A stretch of DNA of 48,601 nucleotides from MGBC163016 sp964518575 (GCA_964518575.1 CAZFGW010000015.1:1-48601), one strand, 5' to 3'. Counted from the stretch's first letter, positions 16,146 through 25,556 are shown. The notes: a model not told the origin generated them from the letters alone. Numbers and translations are program-made.

Positions 16146-16256
16146 TTCTATCCTTCCTCGTATACGAGCATCTCTACCCTGCCCATCGGGTCAGTTGAGC
16201 GTCTATGAGCCAAATAATCTTACCCATTCTACCACGTGCTGGCTAGATGGCTTTAC

Positions 16257-16832
16257 TCATGCGCCTAGATAGTCAAGATACGTCTTCCCATAGCGCTTGC
16301 GTGATATCGATTGCAAACCGTAGTTTTCGCAAAGTGCCGCGATCGCATCCGCGCTTGCGCGCCCGTCGTGCTCATAGACCACGATCGCGCCTGGGGAAAG
16401 CGCATGTGTTTCCTGCGCCCGGGCAATCACCTCAAATACGACTTCGGGAGGATAATCATAGGGTGGGTCCATAAACACGAGGTCAAAGCCACCTCCCAGA
16501 GCAGGGATACCAAATGCAACCACGTCGCGTACCTGCGCCCTCCCCCGTGCCCGCTCGATACCGAGCTCTTGGCAAAAATCCGTGATGGCTTTGATGGTCG
16601 TGCGATCAGCATCGAGCCAAAGCACCGAGGAAGCACCGCGTGAGATCGCTTCGAAACCGAGCGCACCCGATCCTGCGAACGCATCGCAGACACTAAGGTT
16701 CTCGAATCCTCCCGTCAAAGACACGAGTGTGCTCATCATCGATTCTTTGACGCGATCGGTGGTCGGACGGGCAATGCTCGATTGGGCAAGCGAGAGCCTG
16801 CGCCCCTTGTATATTCCAGCGATGATGCGCAT
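16257..16832 (-). CDS. rsmD: 16S rRNA (guanine-966-N2) methyltransferase RsmD
   Basis: SAM-dependent methyltransferase acting on G966 of 16S rRNA. The 191-residue protein begins RIIAGIYKGRRL, a family hallmark. It contains the SAM-binding motif CDAFAGSGALGFEAISRGA and the catalytic DPPY motif (FMDPPYDYPPE). The start is ATG 16830-16832 with GGAGG 5 bases upstream, located within the last codons of recG's reading region: recG's TGA lies 1 base before the ATG. The open frame extends further to 16994, but that part overlaps recG. coaD, often the next gene, is missing at this locus. Confidence 0.95.
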   Translation of the reverse strand: MRIIAGIYKGRRLSLAQSSIARPTTDRVKESMMSTLVSLTGGFENLSVCDAFAGSGALGFEAISRGASSVLWLDADRTTIKAITDFCQELGIERARGRAQVRDVVAFGIPALGGGFDLVFMDPPYDYPPEVVFEVIARAQETHALSPGAIVVYEHDGRASADAIAALCENYGLQSISRKRYGKTYLDYLGA

Positions 16833-16833
16833 A

Positions 16834-19032
16834 TCAACCTCCGGCAACCTCATCAATGTCACTGAACAGTATCCGGATCTCGCGGGCAAGCGCTGCCATC
16901 TGCGGTGAAGCGAGCTTGGGATCATCTTGGATGAGCGCAAGCGCATCGGCATGCGCAAGTTCCAAGAGCTCTGCATCATGGAGAATGTCAGCAATCCTCA
17001 AAACGGACGCACCCGATTGCCGATTGCCCAAAATGTCGCCTTCGCGGCGCAAGGAGAGATCGTACTCGGCAAGCGTGAATCCGTCGTCGCAGCACTCGAG
17101 TGCCCCAAGCCGCTTGAGTGCCGCCTCGTTTTTCGAGGCGGACACTAAAAAGACCTCGGCATCGAATGCTCCGCGCCCAACACGCCCCCGCAACTGATGC
17201 AGCTGCGAAAGTCCGAAACGATCGGCATCCTCGATGATCATAACCGTTGCATTCGGGACATCGACACCGACCTCGATCACCGTAGTGGTGACGAGGATAT
17301 CAACGTCCCCCTGCTTGAACTCATCCATCACGCGTGCCTTTTCCGCTGCGGGAAGCGACCCGTGGAGCAGCGCGACGCACGCATCGGGGAAAACCTGTTC
17401 CTGCAAGAACTTCGCCTCCGTGCTCGCCGCCGCCACGTTTTCGTTTGAAAACCGCGCAAGATCCTCAATGGATACACGTGGATGCTCATCATCTTCGTCC
17501 ATCCCCTCGCCCACGTGCGCGATTGAATCGCGTGCAGCACTATCAAGCCCAATGAGCGGGCAAACAACGTAGACTTGGTGCCCTTTAGCAAGTGCCTCCC
17601 GTGCTGCATCATAGGCTTTGTCCATCGAGCGCTTATGAATGACCTTCGTCGTGCGCTTCGATCCAGAAAACGGCTTTTGATGGATATAGGAAAGAGTGAG
17701 GTTGCCGAACATCGCAAGCGCCAATGATCGCGGGATGGGCGTTGCGGTGAGATAGAGCGCATCAGGGCAATCGCCCTTCGCGAGCAATTTCGAACGCTGG
17801 TCGACGCCGAAACGCTGCTGTTCATCGATGATCGCAAGGGTCATCGCGTGCGGGACAACATCATCTTCCAAAAGAGCATGGGTTCCCATAAGCACATCGA
17901 TATCTCCCGCCTTGAAGCCCCTGAGAAGCTCTGCGCGCTCGTGCGCGGGCGTAGACCCCGTGAGAAGCGCTGCGGTAATACCAGCTGCGGCAAGAAGCGG
18001 ACCAAGCGTTTGGAAATGCTGGGTTGCAAGAACCTCCGTAGGTGCAAGGAGCATCGCCTGATCCGCACTGTCCTTTGCACTCGCAATGCCGAATGCCGCA
18101 ACGATGGTCTTACCGCTGCCGACATCGCCGAGGATCAAGTGATTGGCAACCTTGTCCTTCGCAAGAACGCCAAGAAGCTCATCGACTGCGACGCGCTGGT
18201 CGTCGGTCAAATCAAACGGAAGGGACGAGAAAAGCGCTTGCACACACGGTCCATCAATGACATGGACATGGGGCGTCTTGCCGGCGGAGCGCATCTCTTG
18301 CTGGTGGAGCAAAAAAAGCTCCAACATGAGAAACTCCTCGTAGACGAGACGGCGCCGCGCAGCTTCGGTCTCCGAGATCTCTTGGGGGCAATGGATGCAG
18401 GAAAGCGCAGAGCCTTTCGCCATAAGACGATGCCGCGCGCGCAGTGAAAGCGGCAGCGGATCATACAAACCGAGAGTTGCCTTGAGCGCATGGTCAACGG
18501 ACGTCCTAATGAGCGTATTTGAGAGCTTCTCCGTTGCGGGATAGACCGCAATGATGCGCCCGCACACCTCTTCGCTCCCCAACGGCTCGATGAATGGGTT
18601 TGATATCCGCTTGTACCCGTAGTTGAACTCGACCTTGCCTGCAACGGCAATCTCATCTTTGAGATGATATTTATTCTGCAGCCAGGGCTTGTTGAAAATG
18701 GTGACCATGATGACGCCCGAATCATCCGCAACTGCCATCTCCATGATCGTGAGGTTGCGGCGGGGCTTTTTGATCTCAATGCCCTCGATCGTACCAGATA
18801 TCGTGCATGTTTGCCCGATCTGTGCGCCTGCCGCGGTGCTAACCTGACTGAGATCGACATAGCGCCGGGGAAAATGGTAGAGAAGATCCCGGATGGATTT
18901 GACCTTCAATCGCTGAAAGTCTTTCATGCGCGCAGTACTGATACCCTTGAGGTGATCGATAGGCTCATCGAGACCGAGGGTAGCTTGAAGACGCTCCTTG
19001 GGAATGTGCGTCGATTTGTTTTTCGCAGACAC
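16834..19032 (-). CDS. recG: ATP-dependent DNA helicase RecG
   Basis: Branch-migration helicase that remodels stalled forks and Holliday junctions. The 732-residue protein has an N-terminal OB-fold wedge domain (about 50-150, with YHFPRRYVDLS). The helicase core shows Walker A GDVGSGKT, LLAPTEVLA, GTHALLE, DEQQRFG and LTATPIPRSL. The C-terminal half has the TRG-type end QLRGRVGRGAFDAEVFL. The GTG start at 19030-19032 lies 3 bases after the fakA stop, so translation is probably coupled. The C-terminus leads directly into rsmD. Confidence 0.96.
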   Translation of the reverse strand: MSAKNKSTHIPKERLQATLGLDEPIDHLKGISTARMKDFQRLKVKSIRDLLYHFPRRYVDLSQVSTAAGAQIGQTCTISGTIEGIEIKKPRRNLTIMEMAVADDSGVIMVTIFNKPWLQNKYHLKDEIAVAGKVEFNYGYKRISNPFIEPLGSEEVCGRIIAVYPATEKLSNTLIRTSVDHALKATLGLYDPLPLSLRARHRLMAKGSALSCIHCPQEISETEAARRRLVYEEFLMLELFLLHQQEMRSAGKTPHVHVIDGPCVQALFSSLPFDLTDDQRVAVDELLGVLAKDKVANHLILGDVGSGKTIVAAFGIASAKDSADQAMLLAPTEVLATQHFQTLGPLLAAAGITAALLTGSTPAHERAELLRGFKAGDIDVLMGTHALLEDDVVPHAMTLAIIDEQQRFGVDQRSKLLAKGDCPDALYLTATPIPRSLALAMFGNLTLSYIHQKPFSGSKRTTKVIHKRSMDKAYDAAREALAKGHQVYVVCPLIGLDSAARDSIAHVGEGMDEDDEHPRVSIEDLARFSNENVAAASTEAKFLQEQVFPDACVALLHGSLPAAEKARVMDEFKQGDVDILVTTTVIEVGVDVPNATVMIIEDADRFGLSQLHQLRGRVGRGAFDAEVFLVSASKNEAALKRLGALECCDDGFTLAEYDLSLRREGDILGNRQSGASVLRIADILHDAELLELAHADALALIQDDPKLASPQMAALAREIRILFSDIDEVAGG

Positions 19033-19035
19033 GGT

Positions 19036-20667
19036 TTATTCGAGAGAGAAAACCACCGGATATAAAGGCTGACCGCCGTCTTGAACGTCAAGCTCGAGAT
19101 CGGGGAAATCCTGCTCGATGGACACGGTCAACTCCTCGATGGCAGCCTCGGCGGCATCCTCACCCACGAGCAGTGTCATGGTGTCCATGTCCTGCGCATC
19201 CATACGATCAAGCAGATCGAGCACGACATCTTTGATGGATGAGCCAACCGACTCGATGGAGCCATCGGCGATACCGATGATGTCACCGGTCTTGATGGGA
19301 TTGCCATGCGCATCATGGGAATCCTTGATGGCAGTGGTAACCTCACCGGTCTTGACCTCTTCAGCGGCATCGAGCATGGCGGCGGAATTATATGCAAGCG
19401 ACTCTTCCTGATTCGCCGCGAACATTGCCGCAAACGATTGCGGAACCGATTTCGTAGGTACGACGCTGCAATTCTTCTCAGAAAGCTCCGCTGCGCTGTT
19501 AGCAGCCATGATGATGTTGGAATTGTTCGGAAGGATGATGACGTTAACGGACGGAACGCGCTCGATGGCATCAAGAAGATCCTTCGTTGCCGGGTTCATT
19601 GTTTGCCCGCCCATGACTACGACGTCAACCCCGAGGCTTTTGAGTATCTCTTTGTTGCCCTTGCCCGCAGCAACGGCCACAAATCCAATGGGCTTCAGTT
19701 CCACCTCGGCTTCTTCCTCAAGCTTCTGCAAGCGCTCTTCGGACTGCATATCCATATTGTGGATGTATACCTCGAAGATCTGACCGCGATCGAGGAAGTA
19801 TTTCAAAACCTGATCGGGATGGTTTGAGTGAACGTGCACCTTGAACTTCGGTGTTGAACCCACGCAGAGCTCGCAATCTCCCATGGTAGAGAGGAAATCG
19901 AGCGCCTCTTCGATATCGAGCACCTCGGAATCAACCAAGAACTCGTTGCAATAACGATATTCCGAATCTTCCCAGTCCTCGATCCGCTCGATCTCAACCT
20001 TGGGAGCACCCGCGCCGCTGATAGCAATGTCATCGATGACGAATGCCGTCTTGCCCATAAGCGATGCGGCGAATGCATCAAACGCGATGGCGAGACCGAA
20101 CCCGCCTGCGTCGACAACGCCGTTCTCCTTCAAAACGGGCAGAAACTCCGGCGTCCGCTGCACCGATGCATACGCTTCGCTCACGATGGATTCGAGCGCC
20201 TCGTTGGTGGACATCTCATTTTCAAGCGCTTGTCGTGCTGCAGAGGCGCTATCGCGCAAAACGGTGAGGATGGTTCCCTCGACCGGCTTCCTGACTGCCT
20301 GAAAAGCTACTTCGACAGCCCGGTCGAATGCCGCTGCGAGCACCGCCGTGTCAAGCTTTTCGGCATCCGCACTTCCCTCGCAGAGCCCGCGCAGGATCTG
20401 CGAGGTAATGACGCCCGAATTACCGCGTGCGCCCATCAAGGCACCTGAGATGATGGTCTTCCGCACCTCTTGGGCATCAGCGTTTTTGGGTATGGATGCA
20501 AGATTGTGTACAACGCTTTCAATGGTGAGCGACATATTGGTGCCGGTATCACCATCGGGAACGGGAAAGACATTGAGACGATTGATCTCCTCTTTGCGCT
20601 CAGTCAAAACCTGGGAAGCAGCAACGATGGCGGTCAAGACGTTTTTCGAGAAATATTCGTTGGACAT
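19036..20667 (-). CDS. fakA: Fatty acid kinase subunit FakA-like (DAK2 domain, YloV family)
   Basis: Member of the YloV/FakA family: in Firmicutes FakA phosphorylates fatty acids bound to FakB, giving acyl-phosphate for PlsX/PlsY. The N-terminal DAK2 kinase domain shows NRLNVFPVPDGDTGTNMSL and GARGNSGVITSQIL, the Mg-ATP-binding motifs. A central linker and a C-terminal DegV-like or FakA-C domain follow (VVMGGQTMNPAT, LPNNSNIIMAA). I chose ATG 20665-20667, giving 543 residues starting MSNEYFSKNVL; GAGGAG lies about 12 bases upstream, which is a little far. The open frame begins at 20700. The Asp23-like gene just upstream is the usual neighbour. No FakB (DegV) gene is in this window. Confidence 0.9.
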   Translation of the reverse strand: MSNEYFSKNVLTAIVAASQVLTERKEEINRLNVFPVPDGDTGTNMSLTIESVVHNLASIPKNADAQEVRKTIISGALMGARGNSGVITSQILRGLCEGSADAEKLDTAVLAAAFDRAVEVAFQAVRKPVEGTILTVLRDSASAARQALENEMSTNEALESIVSEAYASVQRTPEFLPVLKENGVVDAGGFGLAIAFDAFAASLMGKTAFVIDDIAISGAGAPKVEIERIEDWEDSEYRYCNEFLVDSEVLDIEEALDFLSTMGDCELCVGSTPKFKVHVHSNHPDQVLKYFLDRGQIFEVYIHNMDMQSEERLQKLEEEAEVELKPIGFVAVAAGKGNKEILKSLGVDVVVMGGQTMNPATKDLLDAIERVPSVNVIILPNNSNIIMAANSAAELSEKNCSVVPTKSVPQSFAAMFAANQEESLAYNSAAMLDAAEEVKTGEVTTAIKDSHDAHGNPIKTGDIIGIADGSIESVGSSIKDVVLDLLDRMDAQDMDTMTLLVGEDAAEAAIEELTVSIEQDFPDLELDVQDGGQPLYPVVFSLE

Positions 20668-20733
20668 GGAAACCGTTTTCTCCTCTATACGGTTGATCAT
20701 TCATTCATGGGGATCATGCGCGCATCGCTTGTG

Positions 20734-21081
20734 CTATTTGCGCACTTTTATGTCCTGCACATGGACGTCGACCTGCGAAATGGGAACGCGCGCATACTCT
20801 TTGAGCGCGAAGGTGACTTGATCGACGAGATTCTGGGAGACAGTGGAGATGTTCGTACCGTATTCGATGACGACGTACAGCTCGACATGCACTCCCTCTT
20901 CGGTCGGTTTCACCACAACGCCGCGGCGCAACCGCGAAGCGGGAAGCATTTTAGAGATCCCATCGGCGGCGCTGGGAGCGGTCATGCCGACGACCCCGTA
21001 GCATTCGAGCGCTGCATAACCGACAATATCTGCGAGAACATCGTTAGCGACGTGCAAGCTGCCTTCTATCTTGTCTGCCAT
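20734..21081 (-). CDS. Asp23/Gls24 family (DUF322) envelope-stress protein
   Basis: A 115-residue Asp23/Gls24-family protein. These are small abundant proteins that associate with the membrane or envelope in Gram-positive bacteria; their molecular function is poorly known. Seen here are the compact alternating helix/strand pattern, the central ELYVVIEYGTNISTVSQNL, and the valine-rich end VDVHVQDIKVRK. ATG 21079-21081 has AAAGGAG 6 bases upstream; the longer frame to 21219 has no such signal. It is the first gene of the leftward run, directly upstream of fakA, the same pairing as yloU-yloV of Bacillus. It diverges from rpmB. Confidence 0.9.
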   Translation of the reverse strand: MADKIEGSLHVANDVLADIVGYAALECYGVVGMTAPSAADGISKMLPASRLRRGVVVKPTEEGVHVELYVVIEYGTNISTVSQNLVDQVTFALKEYARVPISQVDVHVQDIKVRK

Positions 21082-21258
21082 GATGCTCCTTTCAACCGGA
21101 ACGAAAACGCTGCATTTTCGATTCGCGAAGACGCAGCGAATGAAGACGATAGTATGCCCGAAGGCTTGATTGGCATAAGTATACCGTATGATATAGGTTC
21201 GTACCGATGCGTAACACAATGGAAAAGGGCTTTCGGGAAGTTTAATTACACGACATTG

Positions 21259-21288
21259 TTGTAAAATCCATCTGCGCTATGGTATAGT
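21259..21288 (+). promoter_or_regulatory. Likely rpmB promoter
   Basis: TTGTAA (21259-21264) and TATAGT (21283-21288) with 18-base spacing stand 55 bases before the rpmB start. This lies in the 262-base divergent gap between the Asp23-like gene and rpmB, which otherwise shows only an opposite-strand TATACT near 21176-21183. Confidence 0.5.
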
Positions 21289-21343
21289 TGAGAGCTGTTG
21301 TCAGAAGCGGTCGAACAGACCGAGGGTGTATAGGAGAAACCTT

Positions 21344-21535
21344 ATGTCACAAGTTTGCGATATTTGCGGAAAGCATCCCGTGGCAGGTCGTAATGTCAGC
21401 CATTCCCATCGGGTCACCAACCGTACCTTCCGCCCCAACGTTCACAAGATCACCATTCGCGACGCAAAGGGACGCGTCAAGAAGGCGCATGTGTGCACGC
21501 GGTGCATGAAAGCAGGAAAGGTCGATCGCGCATAA
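21344..21535 (+). CDS. rpmB: 50S ribosomal protein L28
   Basis: A 63-residue ribosomal protein beginning SQVCDICGKHPVAGRNVSHS and ending RCMKAGKVDRA. It keeps both CxxC pairs (CDIC and CTRC), so it is a zinc-binding L28. ATG 21344 has TAGGAG 7 bases upstream. It is a single-gene plus-strand unit: a promoter lies before it and a strong terminator 30 bases after, opposite to both neighbours. The linkage rpmB next to asp23-fakA-recG is the same as in Bacillus and many Gram-positive bacteria. Confidence 0.96.
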   Translation: MSQVCDICGKHPVAGRNVSHSHRVTNRTFRPNVHKITIRDAKGRVKKAHVCTRCMKAGKVDRA

Positions 21536-21564
21536 GTTCGACTGTTCCTTTTCCCAGGAAGAGC

Positions 21565-21593
21565 AAAAGCCCCGGATTTCCGGGGCTTTTTTA
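21565..21593. terminator. Bidirectional intrinsic terminator between rpmB and the zinc-ribbon gene
   Basis: AAGCCCCGG (21567-21575) pairs perfectly with CCGGGGCTT (21580-21588) around an ATTT loop. On the plus strand a six-T run follows, and on the minus strand TTTTGCTC, so it serves rpmB strongly and possibly also the convergent zinc-ribbon operon. Confidence 0.9.
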
Positions 21594-21676
21594 TTGCGTA
21601 ATGATAAACGGTTGCTGGCTGACGCTTAGAACAGTAGTGTCCCCTTGCCGTAAAGCCGCTCCGCTCTCGTGAAGCC

Positions 21677-22402
21677 CTACTGTTCCTCAATGACGAGCAG
21701 ACGCTTGCAAATGGGGCAATAGGACAGAGGTGCTTGATTGCGAAGCTCAATGAGCCTGCCCGTATCGATGGGCGCCCGACACACCCCGCAGCGCGTCCCC
21801 TCAAGTCGACCGACGGCAACCGTGCCCATACGCTCCGATGTTTTCACATATGCCTCGGCAAGTTCAGGGCGAAGCGATTCGAGAAGCGCAGTCTTCTTCT
21901 TTTCGGCATCATTGATCTCAACTTTGAGCATACCGCCCTGAGCCTTGAAGGTCTCGGTAGCCTCCTGCTCAACAGCGTCGATCTCAGAGAGGGCTTCTGC
22001 TGCCTGCGCATAAAGCGCATCGATCTTCGCAATCTCCTCTTTGACCGCCTCAGCCTGCTCAGAGAGTTCCTGACGGCGCTTGAAGATACCGTTGAGCTCT
22101 TTGGTCCGCGCCTCGACATTGCGAAAATCATTGCCAGCCGCCTCGATAGCAGCCTGCGTTCCGCTTTCCTTTTTCTGGAGAGACAGGTCCTCGGTCGTGA
22201 TGCGCGAAAGTTTCTTCTCGGACTCTTTCTTCAAAGCCCTGATCTGCGCGATCTTTTGATTCACGGTCTCACGCTTCTTACGCGATGCCAAAATGACTTC
22301 GCGCTGGGGAAGCTCGTCGAGATCGCGATTCATGTGCAAAATGTCGAAATCGGCTTGCTGGATCTCGAACAGAGCATCAAGCTCGTCTTTAGTGGCATCC
22401 AT
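21677..22402 (-). CDS. C4 zinc-ribbon coiled-coil protein (COG1579 family)
   Basis: A 241-residue protein of a widespread family of unknown function. Residues ~10-180 form a long coiled coil rich in E, K, A and R. The C-terminal zinc ribbon holds two cysteine pairs, CGVC (about 209-212) and CPIC (about 230-233). ATG 22400-22402 has AAGGAGG 6 bases upstream. It follows a Nif3-like gene, and this Nif3/zinc-ribbon pairing is seen in many bacteria. A 9-bp inverted repeat (21629-21637/21677-21685) overlaps the stop codon, but it has no U tract. Confidence 0.9.
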   Translation of the reverse strand: MDATKDELDALFEIQQADFDILHMNRDLDELPQREVILASRKKRETVNQKIAQIRALKKESEKKLSRITTEDLSLQKKESGTQAAIEAAGNDFRNVEARTKELNGIFKRRQELSEQAEAVKEEIAKIDALYAQAAEALSEIDAVEQEATETFKAQGGMLKVEINDAEKKKTALLESLRPELAEAYVKTSERMGTVAVGRLEGTRCGVCRAPIDTGRLIELRNQAPLSYCPICKRLLVIEEQ

Positions 22403-22517
22403 AGCGTATCCTCCTTAAGGATCATAGGATTACTATACGCTATATAGATGTATTCGCGCGTGTCTTTTCCCGAAAAAGAAGATCGAACGCCTGCGCGCGC
22501 CAACTATAAAGGCGCAC

Positions 22518-23471
22518 CTACAAGCGAATGGTCTCAGGATAAGCCCAATTATCGAGTTGGTCGAGAATCACGATTGAATCCTCACCCACGCCCGCTCCAG
22601 CGACCTCATTCGCGATGAGCGCCGTCAGGGGGAACTCGCTGATATCATGACCGAGCTCGATGATGGAAAGTCCTGCTTGAGCTAGATCGAGCGCATCATG
22701 ATAGTGGATCTCTCCGCAGATCAGGCAATCCGCACCGCTTGAAAGTGCCGCACGCCCGAGCGATCCGCCACTGCCAAGCGCGGTCACCACACAACGAACC
22801 TGCTTGTTGAAATCTCCCCATACCCGCGGGGAGCGACCGAATACAGAAACGCATTTCGCTGCGAGATGCGAAAGGGTCTGCGCCTCTGACGCTTTGGCAC
22901 CGACCGAACACACCTGCCCGTATCCCTTTGTTTTCGAGCCCTCAAGAGGCATGAGCACCTTGCCCTTGTAGGTAAGACCCAAAAGATTCGGAAGAACCAC
23001 CTGGGCTTGCTTGCTCACATCAAGCGCGGTATGGAAACACATGAGAGCAACCCGGTTCTGGATGGCAGCCCACACACCTGCGCCTTCGCTTAAAGCCACC
23101 GAGCGCTCAGGAGAAAACGATGCCGGTGCCTCCAAGAAGGGCGGATGATGGGTTATGAGCACGTTGGCGTCAGCAGCTGCTGCGCGCTTGATAGCACTAA
23201 CGGTGGGATCGAGCGTAACTGCCACCTTGCTAACGGGAAGATCCGCCTCACCGACGATGAGTCCCGTTCTATCCCACGCCTCAGCATCCTCTTTCGGAAA
23301 TGCTTTCAGAAGCTTCGCTTCCAATCGCCCGATCGTCAAGGTCTGCGGTGCTTTCGCCAAAGAACGCGTAGAGCGCCGTGAGAGCATGCCCGCTTTCGTG
23401 CGCCCCTTGCCTTGCTCACTGTTTTCTGTGTTCAGTTGCTTTGCCATAGTATGTTCGAACCTGCCTCTCAT
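22518..23471 (-). CDS. Nif3-like dinuclear metal centre protein (DUF34)
   Basis: Member of the Nif3/YbgI/YqfO family, a toroidal metal-binding protein whose biochemical role is debated (sometimes labelled GTP cyclohydrolase 1 type 2). Visible motifs are WDRTGLIVG, VLITHHPPF (the paired histidine metal site), CFHTALDVS, and the C-terminal GEIHYHDALD with IELGHDISEF. The lead of ~45 residues is basic and Ser/Thr-rich and precedes the conserved start of the fold. Start choice is uncertain: ATG 23471 was kept, ATG 23447 and ATG near residue 29 are alternatives, none with a strong ribosome-binding site. The gene lies 39 bases after the PHP gene in the same leftward unit. Confidence 0.88.
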   Translation of the reverse strand: MRGRFEHTMAKQLNTENSEQGKGRTKAGMLSRRSTRSLAKAPQTLTIGRLEAKLLKAFPKEDAEAWDRTGLIVGEADLPVSKVAVTLDPTVSAIKRAAAADANVLITHHPPFLEAPASFSPERSVALSEGAGVWAAIQNRVALMCFHTALDVSKQAQVVLPNLLGLTYKGKVLMPLEGSKTKGYGQVCSVGAKASEAQTLSHLAAKCVSVFGRSPRVWGDFNKQVRCVVTALGSGGSLGRAALSSGADCLICGEIHYHDALDLAQAGLSIIELGHDISEFPLTALIANEVAGAGVGEDSIVILDQLDNWAYPETIRL

Positions 23472-23510
23472 GCATCACGTGATCGAAATCGCATTCATAG
23501 TGTCTCAAAA

Positions 23511-24326
23511 TCAATCTAGTGCAATGGTGCGTCTTTCGCCCGCAAGAGAAGGTACAGTAACGTTTTTGTAACCGGCTTTGCGCATGATCGTATACCCGCG
23601 TTCGATATCGCGCGCGATGTTGCACGGATCGTGCGCATCAGTGCCTACCGTGCAGGCAACGCCCGCAGCGCAAAATGCCTTCAGAAGGTCAAGCGCAGGG
23701 AATTGCTCAGCGCATGCATAGTACCAGCCAGACGTGTTGACCTCGACCATCCGGTTTCCGCTTCGCGCAGCCTCCGCCATCTGCTGATAACTCTCCGAAA
23801 GATCGAATGAGGGCATATAGCCGAACTTTTTCGCGAGGTCAGGATGCGACATGACATCGAAGCGCTTGCTCGTATCGCTCGCCGCCGCACACCACAGCTC
23901 CACGTAGCGCCGCCAAATAGCATCGACCGCGCCCGCCTCCAGCCATCGGTCACGCTGCGCGGGATCGTCGAATGCCCAGCCGTCGATGAAGTGTACCGAG
24001 CCGAGAACGAGGTCAAACCGGTCAAGGTCGAACGTTCCCTCATCCCGATCTTCGCTCTCGCCGAGATAGTCAAGCTCAACGCCGAGCAAGACCTCCATCT
24101 GCGGATAATCCGCGCGCGTCTTCATGACATCTTCAATATAGGCATCCATTGAAGATATGGGAACGCTGAGATATACATCGGGATCAAACGCGCTCGAAAG
24201 TGGAAAATGCTCCGTAAACGCGAGTGTGGTAAGCCCTGCATCGAAAGCGGAAGCGGCATAGGACGCAATCTCGCCTTCGCCATGACCGCAATACCGTGAA
24301 TGACAATGGGTGTTGATAAGCTCCAT
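23511..24326 (-). CDS. PHP-domain phosphatase, histidinol-phosphatase (HisK/HisJ) type
   Basis: A 271-residue PHP-domain metallohydrolase. The metal-binding motifs are visible: THCHSRYCGHG near the N-terminus, FTEHFPL, GVELDY, GSVHFIDGW, MSHPDL and GTDAHDP. This order is that of the HisJ/HisK class, which dephosphorylates L-histidinol phosphate. No other histidine genes are nearby, so the substrate is uncertain and it could be another phosphoesterase of the family. ATG 24326 follows the cysteine desulfurase stop by 6 bases, so it is probably translated by coupling. Nif3 follows. Confidence 0.85.
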   Translation of the reverse strand: MELINTHCHSRYCGHGEGEIASYAASAFDAGLTTLAFTEHFPLSSAFDPDVYLSVPISSMDAYIEDVMKTRADYPQMEVLLGVELDYLGESEDRDEGTFDLDRFDLVLGSVHFIDGWAFDDPAQRDRWLEAGAVDAIWRRYVELWCAAASDTSKRFDVMSHPDLAKKFGYMPSFDLSESYQQMAEAARSGNRMVEVNTSGWYYACAEQFPALDLLKAFCAAGVACTVGTDAHDPCNIARDIERGYTIMRKAGYKNVTVPSLAGERRTIALD

Positions 24327-24332
24327 CTTGTA

Positions 24333-25556
24333 CTACCTATCCCATGAAAGAACCTCTGCGGTTGCGCGCAGAAATCCGTTGATGTCATCGAGTGTCGTAT
24401 ATTCGCCAAACGAAATACGGCAGGTCGTATGCGCCCGGTCAGCATCGATACCGAGGGCACGTATCACCGAAGAAGGCTCCAGTGAATGCGATGAACATGC
24501 ACTGCCGCCCGAAACGGCAAAACCGAGCTCGTCATACCTGAGCACCGCACTCTCGCTTTCAAGCCCATCGATCATGACATTCACGATATTGCACAGATAG
24601 TCCTGGCTGCCCTTATCGACCTCCACCGTCGGATCAATGGCAGGAAACGAAGCAAGGTCGCAGTAGAGCTTATCGCGAAAGACACAAAGCCGCGCCGCAC
24701 TCATCTCGATATCCGCGCATGCCGCAACCAAAGCCGCTGCAAAGCCTACAACACCGCATACGTTCTGCGTGCCGCTTCTGCGCCCACTTTCCTGCCCACC
24801 CCCGACCATGGTGGGCAAAAAGGGTGTGCGTCGCTTGAGAAAGAGCGCCCCTACCCCGCGCGGACCTCCGATCTTATGCGCGGAAAACGAAGCGGCGTCA
24901 ATCCCGAGTGTACCAAGATCAAGTTCAACCTTGCCAAGCGCTTGCGTCGCATCGGTATGGAAGGAACAACCGTGCTCATGGGCAACTTCCGCAAGCTGCT
25001 CGATCGGCTGGATCGATCCGATCTCAGAGTTCGCCGTCTGGATGGAGACAAGAACCGTCTCATCGCGAAGGGCATCCTCAAGTGCGCGTACCTCAACAAA
25101 TCCCGCACGGTTCGGGCGCACAGAGGTGATGTCATAACCGCGGCGGGAAAGCTCTTTGCAAGCCTGCTTCACCGCATCATGCTCGATCGCACTCGTGACC
25201 ACATGGGGACGGTTGAGCTTTTCGCCCTTTTGACGACGCTCGCGCACCTTCGCCTCAGCGATTCCTATGAGCGCAGCATTGTCAGCCTCGGTCGCCCCTG
25301 AGGTGAAGATGATCTCATCGGGGCGCGTTGCCCCAAGCGTGTGCGCGATCGTCCGACGCGCTTCTTCCAAGACAGCGAACGCCTTTCTTCCCGGGGTATG
25401 CAGCGAATTGGGGTTCGCCATGTTGGTACCTGCGCGCCCCCAACGCATATGCTCCTGCATCGCCGCGAACGCCGCTTCGCAAAGAGGTGCCGTCGCGGCA
25501 TAATCGAGATAGACTTCTTCGCCCTCTGACTCATGCATCGTCTTCATCCCGCCCAT
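24333..25556 (-). CDS. Cysteine desulfurase (NifS/IscS class)
   Basis: PLP enzyme that removes sulfur from cysteine for iron-sulfur clusters, thiolated tRNA or cofactors. The 407-residue protein begins with the family lead VYLDYAATAPL. It has TSGATEADNAALIG, SAIEHDAV, HTDATQALGKVELD and the PLP lysine in SAHKIGGPRGVGALFL. The catalytic cysteine lies in the loop SGGSACSSHSLEPS, which marks group I (IscS/NifS). The start is unclear: ATG 25556 begins 6 bases after the rpe stop, but there are two nearby in-frame ATGs within seven codons and no clear ribosome-binding site. No scaffold gene (IscU/NifU) lies next to it. Confidence 0.93.
   Translation of the reverse strand: MGGMKTMHESEGEEVYLDYAATAPLCEAAFAAMQEHMRWGRAGTNMANPNSLHTPGRKAFAVLEEARRTIAHTLGATRPDEIIFTSGATEADNAALIGIAEAKVRERRQKGEKLNRPHVVTSAIEHDAVKQACKELSRRGYDITSVRPNRAGFVEVRALEDALRDETVLVSIQTANSEIGSIQPIEQLAEVAHEHGCSFHTDATQALGKVELDLGTLGIDAASFSAHKIGGPRGVGALFLKRRTPFLPTMVGGGQESGRRSGTQNVCGVVGFAAALVAACADIEMSAARLCVFRDKLYCDLASFPAIDPTVEVDKGSQDYLCNIVNVMIDGLESESAVLRYDELGFAVSGGSACSSHSLEPSSVIRALGIDADRAHTTCRISFGEYTTLDDINGFLRATAEVLSWDR

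Noticed and set aside
21629..21685. 9-bp inverted repeat overlapping the stop of the zinc-ribbon gene as a terminator or ncRNA such as RNase P RNA
   Set aside because: There is no U tract, the loop is about 39 bases, and no RNase P conserved core is present. The real terminator stands further left at 21565-21593.
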